Of a stretch of 64,000 bases of DNA, positions 8,455 through 17,547 are shown piece after piece. Source of the DNA: Herbidospora solisilvae (lineage in GTDB: Bacteria; Actinomycetota; Actinomycetes; Streptosporangiales; Streptosporangiaceae). Within the stretch, counting starts at the first letter, position 1. Every line of letters starts with the position of its first letter. Where the stretch lies: assembly GCF_009901565.1 (NCBI RefSeq), contig NZ_WXEW01000009.1:372001-436000 (forward strand), read 5' to 3'. A program made the translations under genes and the position numbers. The notes beneath the pieces were generated by a model. The model was not told where the DNA came from. It made no database searches and saw only the letters and a list, made by a program, of their open reading frames with translations.

Positions 8455-9663
8455 ATGGCCCCGTCAGCTCCGCCGGCCCCTCTGTTCAGCGAACCGTTCT
8501 TCGGCGACCCCTATCCGACCTTCGCCTGGCTGCGGGACAACGATCCCGTCCATCTGATGCGCTTCCCCTACGGGGACGTCCCGATGTGGGCGGTCAGCCG
8601 ATTTCAGGATGTGCGCGCGCTCCTCACCGATCCCCGCTTCGGCTGCGGCTACGACCACGCCGGAGCGGACTTCCAAGCCGCCGGACTGGGCATCGGCCGC
8701 GGGACGGAACTGGAGGAGGCACTGGCCTTGTCCGACCCGCCTCAGCACACTCGCCTGCGAAGGCTGACGGCGAAAATGTTCACCTCTCGTCAGATGAGCA
8801 AGTGGAGCGGCATCACCGAACGGACCGCAGACCGTCTTCTGGACGGGCTGCGCGATCGCGACCGGATCGACCTCGTGAGGGATTATGCGGCGCTCGTGCC
8901 CTGCGAGGTGATCAGCGCGATCCTCGGCATCCCGTTCGAGCGCCGCGACTTCGTTCTCGGCCTCACCTCGACCATCTTCGCCACCGACCCCGAGGTCGCC
9001 GTCCGGGCCCCGCAGGCGGCCGAAACACTGATCGGATACGCGCGGGAACTCATCGCCGGCAAACGCCGCCGACCGGGCGACGACGTCACCTCCGAGCTGA
9101 TCGCCGCGCGGGAGGATGGCGACCGGCTGTCGGAGAACGAGCTGGTGGCTATGGTCACCTCGTTCGTCATCGGCGGGTTCGACACCACCCAGAACCTCAT
9201 CGCCAACGCGGCTCTGGCACTGCTCGATCACCCCGATCAACGGCGCGCCCTGCTCTCCCGGCCCGATCTCGCGGGACAGGCCACCGAGGAGTTCCTGCGC
9301 TACGACGGCGCCTTCCTCACCGCATTGTGGCGCTTTCCCCTCGAAGACCTGGACTTCGACGGAACGTGGCTTCCCGCCGGCGCCCCGGTGTTCCCGCTGA
9401 TCGCCTCCGCCAATCGTGACCCCGCGCAGTTCACGGAGCCCGATCGGCTGGACATCACCCGTGGCGGTCCCCGCCATGTAGGCCTCGGACACGGCATCCA
9501 CGCCTGCCTCGGAGCCGCCCTTGCACGGCTGGAAGGACAAGTGGCGATTCCTCGGCTGTTCGCCGCGTTCCCGGAACTGTCGCTGGCCGTCGCCCGCGAC
9601 GAGCTCACCTACCGGCCGAGCTTCCTCGTCCGCGCCCTGACCAGCCTTCCGGTCACCCTCTGA
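8455..9663 (+). CDS. Cytochrome P450 (402 aa)
   Basis: Complete class I P450 beginning MAPSAPPAPLFSEPFFGDPY. The ATG at 8455 is preferred over upstream in-frame starts because AAGGAG sits 6 bp before it. Motifs: C-helix QHTRLRRL near 98-105, I-helix GGFDTT near 240-245, E279-x-x-R282 in EEFLR, and heme loop LGHGIHACLGAALAR. The usual leading Phe of that loop is Leu. It is divergently oriented from its truncated paralogue, and the two share this Leu variant. It is probably served by the ferredoxin at 7510. Substrate unknown. Confidence 0.92.
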   Translation: MAPSAPPAPLFSEPFFGDPYPTFAWLRDNDPVHLMRFPYGDVPMWAVSRFQDVRALLTDPRFGCGYDHAGADFQAAGLGIGRGTELEEALALSDPPQHTRLRRLTAKMFTSRQMSKWSGITERTADRLLDGLRDRDRIDLVRDYAALVPCEVISAILGIPFERRDFVLGLTSTIFATDPEVAVRAPQAAETLIGYARELIAGKRRRPGDDVTSELIAAREDGDRLSENELVAMVTSFVIGGFDTTQNLIANAALALLDHPDQRRALLSRPDLAGQATEEFLRYDGAFLTALWRFPLEDLDFDGTWLPAGAPVFPLIASANRDPAQFTEPDRLDITRGGPRHVGLGHGIHACLGAALARLEGQVAIPRLFAAFPELSLAVARDELTYRPSFLVRALTSLPVTL

Positions 9664-9738
9664 ACCGGCCGGGCAGCCGGTCATCCCGCGAACGCTCCGT
9701 TCCCAGAAACCCGCCCCGGAGAAACCGGAGGAAGTGCC

Positions 9739-10947
9739 GTGGCCGGCCCCGACATCCTCGCCCCCGAATACGACGCCGATCCCTATCCGTTTCACGCCAC
9801 CATGCGCTCGTCCTTCCCGCTCTACCGGCACGGGGCCACCGGCTTCCACGTCATCAGCCGGTACGCGGACGTGACACGGGCGCTCAAAGGGCACCCGTTC
9901 ACCAACGAGTGCTATGCCTGGCAGGTCGAACCCGTCCACGGCGGCCGGACGATCATCCAGATGGACGGCGCCGAGCACGCCCGCCACCACAAGATGCTCG
10001 GCCCGCCGTTGCGCGGTCACGACCTGCGGGAACGCATCATCCCGAGTATCGAGAACGCCGTCGCCGAACTCATCGACCGGTTCGCGCGACGCGGCAAGGT
10101 CGACCTCGTCACCGAGTTCGCGACCCTGCTGCCGATCAACGTGATGGCGGCGCTGCTGGCGCTGCCGAGGGAGGACCGGCCTCGCTTTCGCCACTGGTAC
10201 GTCGCGCTCATGGCACAGATGTCGAATTTCGGCGGCAGCGAGGCGATCGAGCGGGCTGGCGTCGCGGCGCGCGCTGAGCTGAACGACTACCTCACGCCGC
10301 TCATCCGCAGGCGCCGGGAGGACCCGGGCGGGGACCTGCTGTCGGCGCTGTGCGTCGCCGACCACGACGGAGCGGCGATGCCCGACGCCCAGGTGCTCGC
10401 CTACTGTTCGATGCTCCTGGCCGCCGGTGGAGAGACCACGGCCGCGGCCATCTCCGGCACCATGTACAACCTCGTGCGCCATCCCACGCAGCTGGCTCAG
10501 GTCCTGAACAGGCGAGAGCTCGTCGACCGAGCCCACGCCGAGACCCTCCGGCACGACCCGCCCATTCAGATGATCTTGCGGACGGCGGGCGAGGACGTCC
10601 GGATCGGCGGGGGCACGGTTCCGGCGGGAGCGACGGTCGCCTGCATGATCGCCGCCGCCAACCGGGACGGTGCCCGGTTCGCCGATCCCGATGTCTTCGA
10701 CCTGTTCCGTCCTGAAATCGATCCCGTCGCCGACTTCACCGCGGCCGGCGCCATCGTGACCTTCGGCCGCGGTCGTCACTTCTGCCTCGGCTCCATGCTC
10801 GCCAAGGCCGAGGTGGACATCGCCGTCAACCGGCTCCTCGACGTGCTCGGCGACGTCCGGCTCGCCCCCGGCGCCCGGCCACGGTGGACCGGCGTCTTCA
10901 CTCGTGGCCTGGTCAACCTTCCCGTGACCTTCACGCCCGGCGGCTGA
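9739..10947 (+). CDS. Cytochrome P450 (402 aa), paralogue of 537-1763
   Basis: The start is GTG at 9739 behind CCGGAGGAAG, giving MAGPDILAPEYDADPYPF. The I-helix reads AAGGETTAA (Glu instead of the commoner Asp), E-x-x-R is in AETLRHD, and the heme loop is FGRGRHFCLGS. It shares PFTNECYAWQ, GGRTI-QMDG and the LPINVM segment with the P450 at 537-1763, so the pair are recent paralogues within one cluster. It lies 75 bp after the P450 at 8455 and 132 bp before the one at 11080, all on the same strand, so the three may be co-transcribed. Confidence 0.92.
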   Translation: MAGPDILAPEYDADPYPFHATMRSSFPLYRHGATGFHVISRYADVTRALKGHPFTNECYAWQVEPVHGGRTIIQMDGAEHARHHKMLGPPLRGHDLRERIIPSIENAVAELIDRFARRGKVDLVTEFATLLPINVMAALLALPREDRPRFRHWYVALMAQMSNFGGSEAIERAGVAARAELNDYLTPLIRRRREDPGGDLLSALCVADHDGAAMPDAQVLAYCSMLLAAGGETTAAAISGTMYNLVRHPTQLAQVLNRRELVDRAHAETLRHDPPIQMILRTAGEDVRIGGGTVPAGATVACMIAAANRDGARFADPDVFDLFRPEIDPVADFTAAGAIVTFGRGRHFCLGSMLAKAEVDIAVNRLLDVLGDVRLAPGARPRWTGVFTRGLVNLPVTFTPGG

Positions 10948-11079
10948 ACCCGGCCGACGGACCATTCGACGCCTGAACCGGAGCATTACTGGTTCGCCCC
11001 GCGCGCGCCTCCGAATCCTTGAATTGAACGCAGGCGGGCATCGCCGGACATGTGTTCCGGCGCCTCGCAGGGAGCCCAC

Positions 11080-12315
11080 ATGAACGAGAGCAGTCCATCA
11101 AAGGATGGGGCGGACGAACTGTTCGCGTCCATCTTCACCGAAGCCGGGCACGACGACCCGCATGACCACTGGCGCCGCCTGCGCGAGGTGGCTCCCGTCC
11201 ACCGCACCGCGGAGGGGGTGTTCTACGTCAGCGATCACCAGGCCTGCCAGCAGGTCCTCCGGGATCCGAACTTCCGGGCGTTCGGCAGGAACCGGCTCTA
11301 CGGGCCGCAGTGGAAGGAGCACCCGATCTACTACCGGCTCGACGAGATCCTGGGCGGAATGGACGCCCCGGACCACACCCGTCAGCGTGGCGCGGTGGCC
11401 GGATTCTTCAAACCGCGCCGGCTGGAGAAACTGCGCGACCGCATGGAGCACATCGTCGAGGAGCTTCTCGCGGAAATGGAGAACGGCTTCGACGGGAACT
11501 CCGTCGACTTCGTGGCGCGCTTCGCCCTTCCGCTGCCGGTCAACGTGGTCGGAGAGGTCGTCGGTGTGCGCTCGATGATGAGCACGCCCGTGCCGGACCT
11601 GGCCCTGCACTGGACCCAGGGCTACGATCCCGCCGCCTCGGCGGAGACACTGGCGCGCGCCGACGAGGCGATGGACGAGCTCTACGCCTACTTCGGCGAC
11701 CTGATCGACCAACGCGAACGCGCCGGAGCGACGGGCGACGACCTGATCGCGCACATGCTCGCCACAACGGGGACGCCCACCGGGCTTTCGCGAGCCGAGA
11801 TGATTCCCATGCTGGTCACCCTGTGCGGCGGCGGTTTCGAGACGACCACCCGATTGCTGACCAACGCGGTCGTGACCCTCAGCAGGCGTCCTGACCTCCA
11901 CGCACGGCTCCGGGCCGAACCCTGGCTCATCCCCACCGCGATCGAGGAGTTCCTGCGCCACGATGCCACCGTCCAGTTCCTCGGCCGGCTCGTGGCGGAG
12001 GACACCGAACTCCTCGGGGTCCCGATCCCGGCAGGTTCACCGGTCAATCTGTCGATCATCGCTGCCAACCGGGATCCCAAGGTCTTCGTCCAGCCCGATG
12101 AGATCGACATCGAGCGCAAGCCCAACCCCCACCTCACGTTCATCGCGGGTGTCCACTTCTGCCTCGGCGCCCATCTCGCCCGGATGGAGGCACAGGTGGC
12201 GCTGCAGGCCATCACCCGGCGGTACGCACGGCTCGAACTGGCCGGTCCCCCGGTCCAGGCGCCGGGATTCGCCATGCGCGGTTACGCGGACGTCCCCCTC
12301 GCCTACCACCGCTAG
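11080..12315 (+). CDS. Cytochrome P450 (411 aa) with atypical heme loop
   Basis: The ATG at 11080 follows AGGGAG and gives MNESSPSKDGADELF. The protein has C-helix DHTRQRGAVAGFF, I-helix CGGGFETTT and K-helix EEFLRHD. Its heme loop is FIAGVHFCLGAHLAR, in which the first glycine of the FGxGxHxC signature is replaced by Ile while the cysteine ligand and the rest are intact. It belongs to a different P450 subfamily from the other three. It is the last P450 before the LAL regulator at 12408. Likely function is substrate-specific hydroxylation in a small secondary-metabolite pathway (inference). Confidence 0.9.
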   Translation: MNESSPSKDGADELFASIFTEAGHDDPHDHWRRLREVAPVHRTAEGVFYVSDHQACQQVLRDPNFRAFGRNRLYGPQWKEHPIYYRLDEILGGMDAPDHTRQRGAVAGFFKPRRLEKLRDRMEHIVEELLAEMENGFDGNSVDFVARFALPLPVNVVGEVVGVRSMMSTPVPDLALHWTQGYDPAASAETLARADEAMDELYAYFGDLIDQRERAGATGDDLIAHMLATTGTPTGLSRAEMIPMLVTLCGGGFETTTRLLTNAVVTLSRRPDLHARLRAEPWLIPTAIEEFLRHDATVQFLGRLVAEDTELLGVPIPAGSPVNLSIIAANRDPKVFVQPDEIDIERKPNPHLTFIAGVHFCLGAHLARMEAQVALQAITRRYARLELAGPPVQAPGFAMRGYADVPLAYHR

Positions 12316-12407
12316 CCCGTGACGCAGGCCCCCGGGCCGGGCGGAACAGCCTGGACCGACACCCTTTGACGTGTTTGCGTATCCGGCGTCGAGAGTAAAA
12401 ACAGCCT

Positions 12408-15254
12408 GTGATATTGGAACGGGAGGCAGAGCTCGCCGCATTGGAGAACGGCGTGCGGGGGATCAGGGCGGGCGGACGAATGATCCTGCTCTCGGGCGCC
12501 GCCGGCGTGGGCAAATCCACCCTCCTCTCATGTCTGAACGAGCTGGCGGGCACACATGGCTGTCGTCGGCTGACCGCCCGGGGCACAGCGCTCGAGCACA
12601 CCTTCAGCTTCGGCATCGTCCGGCAACTGTTCGAAGGTCTCGTGGTCGGGGCGTCCGTCGAAGCCGAAGCGCGCGACGAACTGTTCCGTGGTGCCGCCCG
12701 CCCGGCCCGATCGCTGTTCGTCAGATCGGACGAGGGTGCGGAGACCGATGAGGTCGCCCTGCTCGAGGGGCTGCACGGGCTCGTGGCGAACCTGTGCGCG
12801 GGCCGTCCGCTGATCCTCCAGGTGGACGATCTCCATTGGGCCGACACCGCCAGCCTGCGGTTCCTCACCTACCTGCTGCCCCGCCTGCCCAGGCTGCCGC
12901 TCCTGCTGGTGGCCGCGACCCGACCGGAGGAGCCGGGATCCGACGTACGGCTCCTCCCGCTCCTCTCGGCCGATCCGGATGTTCAGGTCCTCCGGCCGGA
13001 ACCCCTGACGGAGCAGGCGACGGGCCTGCTCATCGGCGAGCGACTCGGACCCGCCGACGACGTCTTCGTGGCGGCGTGTCATCAGGCCACGGCGGGAAAT
13101 CCTCTGCTCCTGCATGAACTCGGGTCACTGCTGATCGCCGAGGGAACCACCCCGGTCGACGCCAACGCGGCCCGGGTGCGGACGGACGGCGCCCGCGCGG
13201 TCCAGCGGTGGGTCGACCGCAGGATGGCGGCGTTGCCCGGTCCCATCGCCGATTTCGCGCGCGCGGCCGCTCTGCTCGGTGACGACGCGCCGTTCGCCGA
13301 CGCGTGCCATGTCGCGGGAATGGAGCGCGGGGCCGGCGAGAAGGCCGTCCGGACCCTGGCGGCCCTCGAAATCCTCCAGCTCGAGAAGGGACCCGCGCCG
13401 GGACGGCCGAGCTTGCGGTTCGTCCATCCCCTCGTCCACGCGGCGATCTACGACTCCCTCGGCGTCGGCGACCGGCACTACCGGCATCTCCGTGCCGCAC
13501 GGCTCCTCGCCCGGCACGGTTCCCCGGACGAACGCGTCGCCGCGCACCTGCTGCTCGCCCCGCCCGCCGGTGAGCCGTGGATGGCGCAGGTCCTGGACCG
13601 GGCGGCGCAGGCGGCTCTGCGCGAAGGCTCACCGGGGAGCGCCCTGGAGTATCTGCAACGGCTCCTGCGGGAACCGCTTCCGGCCCCGCGCCGCTCGGCG
13701 ACGCTCATGGCGGCCGCGTCAGCGGCGATGAACGTCGATCTCGGTACCGCTGTCGTCCTGCTGGAACAGGCCTCCGCGGTCGCCGACGCGCCTGATCGGG
13801 CGCTGATGTTCGCCATGTGGGGCTATGCGCTCTGGCAGCTCGGTGACGTCCCCGGCGGGGCCGCGCTCTACCGCAAGGCCCTGGAAGAGGTGACCGATCC
13901 TGACGGCGACCTGGCCCGCCAGGCCCAGGCGTGTCTGTTGCAGATCGCGAACATGCTTCCCGGCCGCGACGAGACGGTCACCGGGCTGCGCCACCTCTGG
14001 CACGTCGTACCCGATGACAGCGTGGGCGGCCGGATGCTGGAGTGGTCGATCGCCTTTCACGACATGACCGTCTGCGAGCCCGGCGCGGTCGGGCGCGCCC
14101 GGCGGGCCTTCGTGAGCGTGGCCGACCGCCGGGACGGCGGCCCCGGTGACGAGCGCGCGGCCGGCCCGCTGCCGCTGCTGGCCGGTCATGGCTGGCTGGT
14201 CCTGATGGCGGCCGATTCACCCGAGATCGAGAGCATCCTCGACGACTACATTCGTTCGGCCGAACGATCCGGCTCCCTGCGCGACCTGGGGCCGGCTTTG
14301 CTCCAGCGCGCCTACACACGGTTGAAACGCGCGGACCTTCCCGCCGCCGAGGCCGACATGCGTACCGCGCAGCAGCTGATGACCGCGGTCGCGAGCCGGC
14401 GCGGCATCGTGTGGATCAACGCCTACCTCATCGACATCCTGCTGGAGCAAGGGCGGACGGAGAACGCGACCTCCCTGGCCGAGACCGACCTGACGTCCTT
14501 CGGTCCGCCCGACGCGGCGACCGTCATGTTCCAAGAGCGCCGGGCACGGCTCTTGAGGCGGATCGGACGCCTGGACGCCGCCCTTGAGGAGGCGGTTCTG
14601 GCCGGCCGGTACTGGGCGGGGGCCGGGGTGACCAACCCTGCGTTCACCCTGTGGCGCGGCGAAGCCGCCCGTTGCCTGCACCTGCTGGGACGGACGGCCG
14701 AGGCGACGGAACACGCGACGGAGCAGCTGCGCCTGGCCCGGCGCTGGGGAGCTCCCGGCGCGCTGGGGGAGGCACTGCGCTTGCACGGAACCATCGCGTC
14801 GGGCGCATCAGGGCTCCTCGAACTCGAAGAAGCGGTCGACCTGCTGTCGGCGGCCCCGCAGTGCCGGCTTCCCTACGCGAAGGCCCTGTTCGACCTCGGT
14901 TCGGCGTTGCGGCGCTCGGGCCACAGAGTCGCCGCCCGCCGACGCCTGACCGAAGCCTTGGACGTCGCGGCCCCGGCGGGCCTGGCGCCCTTGGCCGTCG
15001 CGGCGAAGGTGGAGCTCAGGGCGACGGGAGCAGCGCCCTCCGCCCCGCAGACGGACGCGGTGAAGCTGACCGCCAGCGAGTGGCGCATCGCCGAAATGGC
15101 GGCGGAAGGCCGAACGAACCGGGCGATCGCCCACCTGCTCTTCGTCTCGGCCAAGACCGTCGAGGTCCACCTGTCCAGCGCCTACCGAAAACTCGGCATC
15201 AACGGCCGAGCCGGCCTGAAGTCGGCCCTTCGTTCGCTCCCGCCCGCCGAATGA
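12408..15254 (+). CDS. LuxR-family LAL transcriptional activator (948 aa)
   Basis: Large ATP-binding LuxR-type regulator. Residues 1-40 carry MILEREAELAALE and the Walker A loop GAAGVGKST (30-38). Walker B is LILQVDDLHWAD near 135-146. A long helical, TPR-like middle follows, and the last 65 residues are a LuxR helix-turn-helix (LTASEWRIAEMAAEGRTNRA, SAKTVEVHLSSAYRKLGI). The start is GTG at 12408. LAL proteins usually act as pathway-specific activators of secondary-metabolite clusters. Its position at the end of the P450 run suggests it activates those genes, which is inference from location. Confidence 0.93.
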   Translation: MILEREAELAALENGVRGIRAGGRMILLSGAAGVGKSTLLSCLNELAGTHGCRRLTARGTALEHTFSFGIVRQLFEGLVVGASVEAEARDELFRGAARPARSLFVRSDEGAETDEVALLEGLHGLVANLCAGRPLILQVDDLHWADTASLRFLTYLLPRLPRLPLLLVAATRPEEPGSDVRLLPLLSADPDVQVLRPEPLTEQATGLLIGERLGPADDVFVAACHQATAGNPLLLHELGSLLIAEGTTPVDANAARVRTDGARAVQRWVDRRMAALPGPIADFARAAALLGDDAPFADACHVAGMERGAGEKAVRTLAALEILQLEKGPAPGRPSLRFVHPLVHAAIYDSLGVGDRHYRHLRAARLLARHGSPDERVAAHLLLAPPAGEPWMAQVLDRAAQAALREGSPGSALEYLQRLLREPLPAPRRSATLMAAASAAMNVDLGTAVVLLEQASAVADAPDRALMFAMWGYALWQLGDVPGGAALYRKALEEVTDPDGDLARQAQACLLQIANMLPGRDETVTGLRHLWHVVPDDSVGGRMLEWSIAFHDMTVCEPGAVGRARRAFVSVADRRDGGPGDERAAGPLPLLAGHGWLVLMAADSPEIESILDDYIRSAERSGSLRDLGPALLQRAYTRLKRADLPAAEADMRTAQQLMTAVASRRGIVWINAYLIDILLEQGRTENATSLAETDLTSFGPPDAATVMFQERRARLLRRIGRLDAALEEAVLAGRYWAGAGVTNPAFTLWRGEAARCLHLLGRTAEATEHATEQLRLARRWGAPGALGEALRLHGTIASGASGLLELEEAVDLLSAAPQCRLPYAKALFDLGSALRRSGHRVAARRRLTEALDVAAPAGLAPLAVAAKVELRATGAAPSAPQTDAVKLTASEWRIAEMAAEGRTNRAIAHLLFVSAKTVEVHLSSAYRKLGINGRAGLKSALRSLPPAE

Positions 15255-15278
15255 CCGTTCAGGCCGCGCGGCCTCGCC

Positions 15279-15743
15279 TCAAATCCAGGCAGTGGTGAAG
15301 GAGTTCTCCACATCGCTACGCAGATCCTTCACTATTCCGGTCACATAGGACGGGGAGGCTCCGGCATAGACCCAGTCGCCCACACAGCTCGAACTCTTGG
15401 CCGCGGCGAGCACCAGCCACCAGGGGTCGGCGGTGGGGTTCAGGCAGGGCTGATCCACCAGCCCGCCCATGCCCCAGATGCGCAGCACCTTCGGCCGGTA
15501 GGCCTGGGACTTCCCGGAAATGTTGAAGTAGCGGACGACGGGCCGCACCTTCGACCCATCGCGCTCGATGCACAGGGTCCCGGACGTGTTGAGCTTGTTG
15601 AACTTCTTCTCGGCGGCGCAACTGATCGCCGAGAGCCCGTTCCCACCGTCCGCGGCGGAGGGCGTCGAGGCGTGTGCGGTGGCGGGGAACATTCCGGCGC
15701 TGATGAGAACCGTGAGGAAAGTCGTCTTCCAGGAATTTTTCAT
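15279..15743 (-). CDS. Secreted hypothetical protein (154 aa)
   Basis: MKNSWKTTFLTVLISAGMFP followed by ATAHAS is a clear Sec signal peptide with cleavage near residue 26. The mature part has four cysteines (AISCAAEK, TLCIER, QPCLNP, SSCVGD), which would allow two disulfides, and Trp/Tyr-rich segments. No family is recognised. It is convergent with the LAL gene (stop codons 24 bp apart) and is not obviously part of any operon. Confidence 0.8.
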   Translation of the reverse strand: MKNSWKTTFLTVLISAGMFPATAHASTPSAADGGNGLSAISCAAEKKFNKLNTSGTLCIERDGSKVRPVVRYFNISGKSQAYRPKVLRIWGMGGLVDQPCLNPTADPWWLVLAAAKSSSCVGDWVYAGASPSYVTGIVKDLRSDVENSFTTAWI

Positions 15744-17064
15744 GATGGGCCTTTTCGTTTCGGTGAAATGGGATTACGGACGGGGCCGGGAAGGGGGCGT
15801 CGCTCCGTTTCCGATGTGGCGGTCGGACCCGTGGAGGACGGCCTTGCGCCACAGGAACCCTGCCTGGGGACGACCTTGACTTCCAGGCAGGCTTCAGGGC
15901 CGTAGAAGGTGACTTCTTCCCATGGGTGAAGCGCGAACGCCTATTGCGGGCTTCGCCAATAGACGGGGGGACTTCACATAGCCGGTGTGATACCAGCCGA
16001 TTGGTGGCGACAGATATTCCCTTCTTGAAGACATCGGCAGGAGCATGCAAGGAGACGAGAACGGCGTTGAACATCTTCTGTACGGCGCATCCCTCCCACA
16101 CGTAATCAATCTGATCTGTGCCCTAGGAAAACTGTGAAGGCGACCGGGCAGTGTGGACGAGTACCAGATACGCTGCAAGTGGAGCGCGGAACGGACCGGC
16201 CGAGCTGCGCGCCTTGATCACGGATCCTCAACCGGCCCCCGCCGCATCCGGCGGACTGGCCACGATTCCCCGAGCGCGCATGGACGGGTATGGTCGTGCA
16301 TTTCTGAGCAACAGCCCAGCGCACATGAGGCCTATTCGAGTCGCACCAAATCGGTTATGTGCCGCCCGATTAACCGGGTGGAGAATCACGCCGTCGATGA
16401 CGGCCAAGCGCTCGTCCCCGGTCGGCGTGGAATCCAGAACGAGATCAACGGATTCACGGACGCATTCGCGTTCCGTGGCGATCCAGTGCTTTCGTCCGTT
16501 GAAACAGGCGAAGAAGAGCCCACTGGTCACGAAGGCGGCGAAACAGGCCACAAAAATAAAGGCAACATGTTCGAGATCCCTGGACGCGCGACTTTCCTTG
16601 GGCAAGCGATGAACGCAGGCGACAGATCAGCTTTCCGATTTCGATTAGGTGGAGAACCCTCCCGGACGTCGAAACGAATACCGGCCAGGTCGTCCCCAGT
16701 GATGGCTGTGTGCAGGCGACAAGGTGGAAGGGCTCGCGATCCGGGCGAGCTCGACCGCCAGAGGCGCCAGATGCCTGGCGAGATGGCCGTCCGGGGCGGT
16801 GAAGCGGCCGAGACGTACCCGGTTCCAGCAGCCACGGCACCATGGTCCCGGAGCCGTGCGGTGATCGACGGCTCGCACGCGGCCGCATCCGGTCGCACGG
16901 CTCTGCCCTGTCCTTCTTCTGGCCCGGAGCGCACGACGGCCCTGCCGCGCGCAGTGTGACCGCCGATAGTGCACGCAGACGGAACTGGTGTGCATTCCCC
17001 CATAAGGACAGGCTCGGCCCTGGCCAGCACCCTTGAGTGACAAGCCAGTCGAAAGGGGAGATTC
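15744..17064. other. 1.3-kb stretch with no confident gene
   Basis: I see no strong gene. GC is lower around 15.9-16.6 kb and several overlapping frames stay open on both strands without a recognisable family. The only frame with protein-like features is the minus-strand ORF listed at 16228-16605. The segment 15744-16150 upstream of the secreted gene, and 16606-17050 upstream of the next one, show nothing I can name beyond presumed promoters. Confidence 0.35.
16228..16605 (-). CDS. Possible small membrane protein (125 aa)
   Basis: A TTG-started frame encodes a charged N-terminus (MPKESRASRDLEH) and then one clear transmembrane segment (VAFIFVACFAAFVTSGLFF). An acidic/basic soluble part follows. 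No family is recognised and no ribosome site is evident before the TTG. A longer frame is open on the opposite strand. The hydrophobic block is the only reason to list it; it may equally be a chance frame. Confidence 0.28.
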   Translation of the reverse strand: MPKESRASRDLEHVAFIFVACFAAFVTSGLFFACFNGRKHWIATERECVRESVDLVLDSTPTGDERLAVIDGVILHPVNRAAHNRFGATRIGLMCAGLLLRNARPYPSMRARGIVASPPDAAGAG

Positions 17065-17436
17065 ATGAGGAAGCGCATGGCGCTGGGGCTTCTCACCGCC
17101 GCGGCCATCTTGGCCCCGGCGGGTGCGGCGCAGGCTGCGTCAGCCGCGCCCGTCCAGGTCCTGGCGAGCGGCTGCAACCACAACGTGTGCGTCTATACCG
17201 CCTACACCGGCTCGGGCTATCAGGTCTGGGCGGAGTTCAGGAACACCGTCCACGACGGGCACCTGGACGTCTGGGGGCCGGGGCTGTCGCGCCGGAGTTC
17301 GCCGAACGGCTACTGGCCCGGCGGCCATGACACCTCGCGCTGGTCCGGGAAGGGAAGCGGGCAGGTGTGCGCCGAGGGCTGGTCGCGCATCGGCGGGGTC
17401 TGGCACTCGGTGGGCCTGCCCTGCGTGCAGGTTTGA
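17065..17436 (+). CDS. Secreted hypothetical protein (123 aa)
   Basis: MRKRMALGLLTAAAILAPAG followed by AAQAAS is a typical Sec signal peptide with cleavage near residue 25. AAAGGGGAG lies just upstream of the ATG. The mature protein has four cysteines (SGCNHNVC, GQVCAEGW, GLPCVQV) and an aromatic core (YTAYTGSGYQVWAEF), resembling the many small disulfide-bonded exported proteins of filamentous actinomycetes. Function is unknown. A strong hairpin follows the stop, so it is likely a single-gene transcript. Confidence 0.82.
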   Translation: MRKRMALGLLTAAAILAPAGAAQAASAAPVQVLASGCNHNVCVYTAYTGSGYQVWAEFRNTVHDGHLDVWGPGLSRRSSPNGYWPGGHDTSRWSGKGSGQVCAEGWSRIGGVWHSVGLPCVQV

Positions 17437-17455
17437 CCCGGCAGCAGGGCAGGTA

Positions 17456-17492
17456 AGCGAGGGAACCCGGGCTGTTCCCGGGTTCCCTCGCT
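17456..17492 (+). terminator. Strong hairpin terminator
   Basis: A perfect 16-bp inverted repeat (AGCGAGGGAACCCGGG at 17456-17471 and its complement at 17477-17492) encloses a 5-base loop, 19 bp after the stop of the secreted protein. There is no long T tract, which is common for actinomycete terminators. Confidence 0.85.
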
Positions 17493-17547
17493 GTTGTGGC
17501 CGAGAGCGTGACCGGGTGATGCTGGGTCGGTCCGCGACGATACTCGG

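Noticed and set aside
8464-11079. 871-aa minus-strand frame opposite two P450 genes
   Set aside because: It runs antisense to two complete P450s and has no family signature; it is a GC-driven shadow frame.
16153-16959. 268-aa plus-strand frame in the 15.7-17.0 kb gap
   Set aside because: No ribosome site, no family and unstructured composition. The opposite strand has a hydrophobic segment that looks more protein-like.
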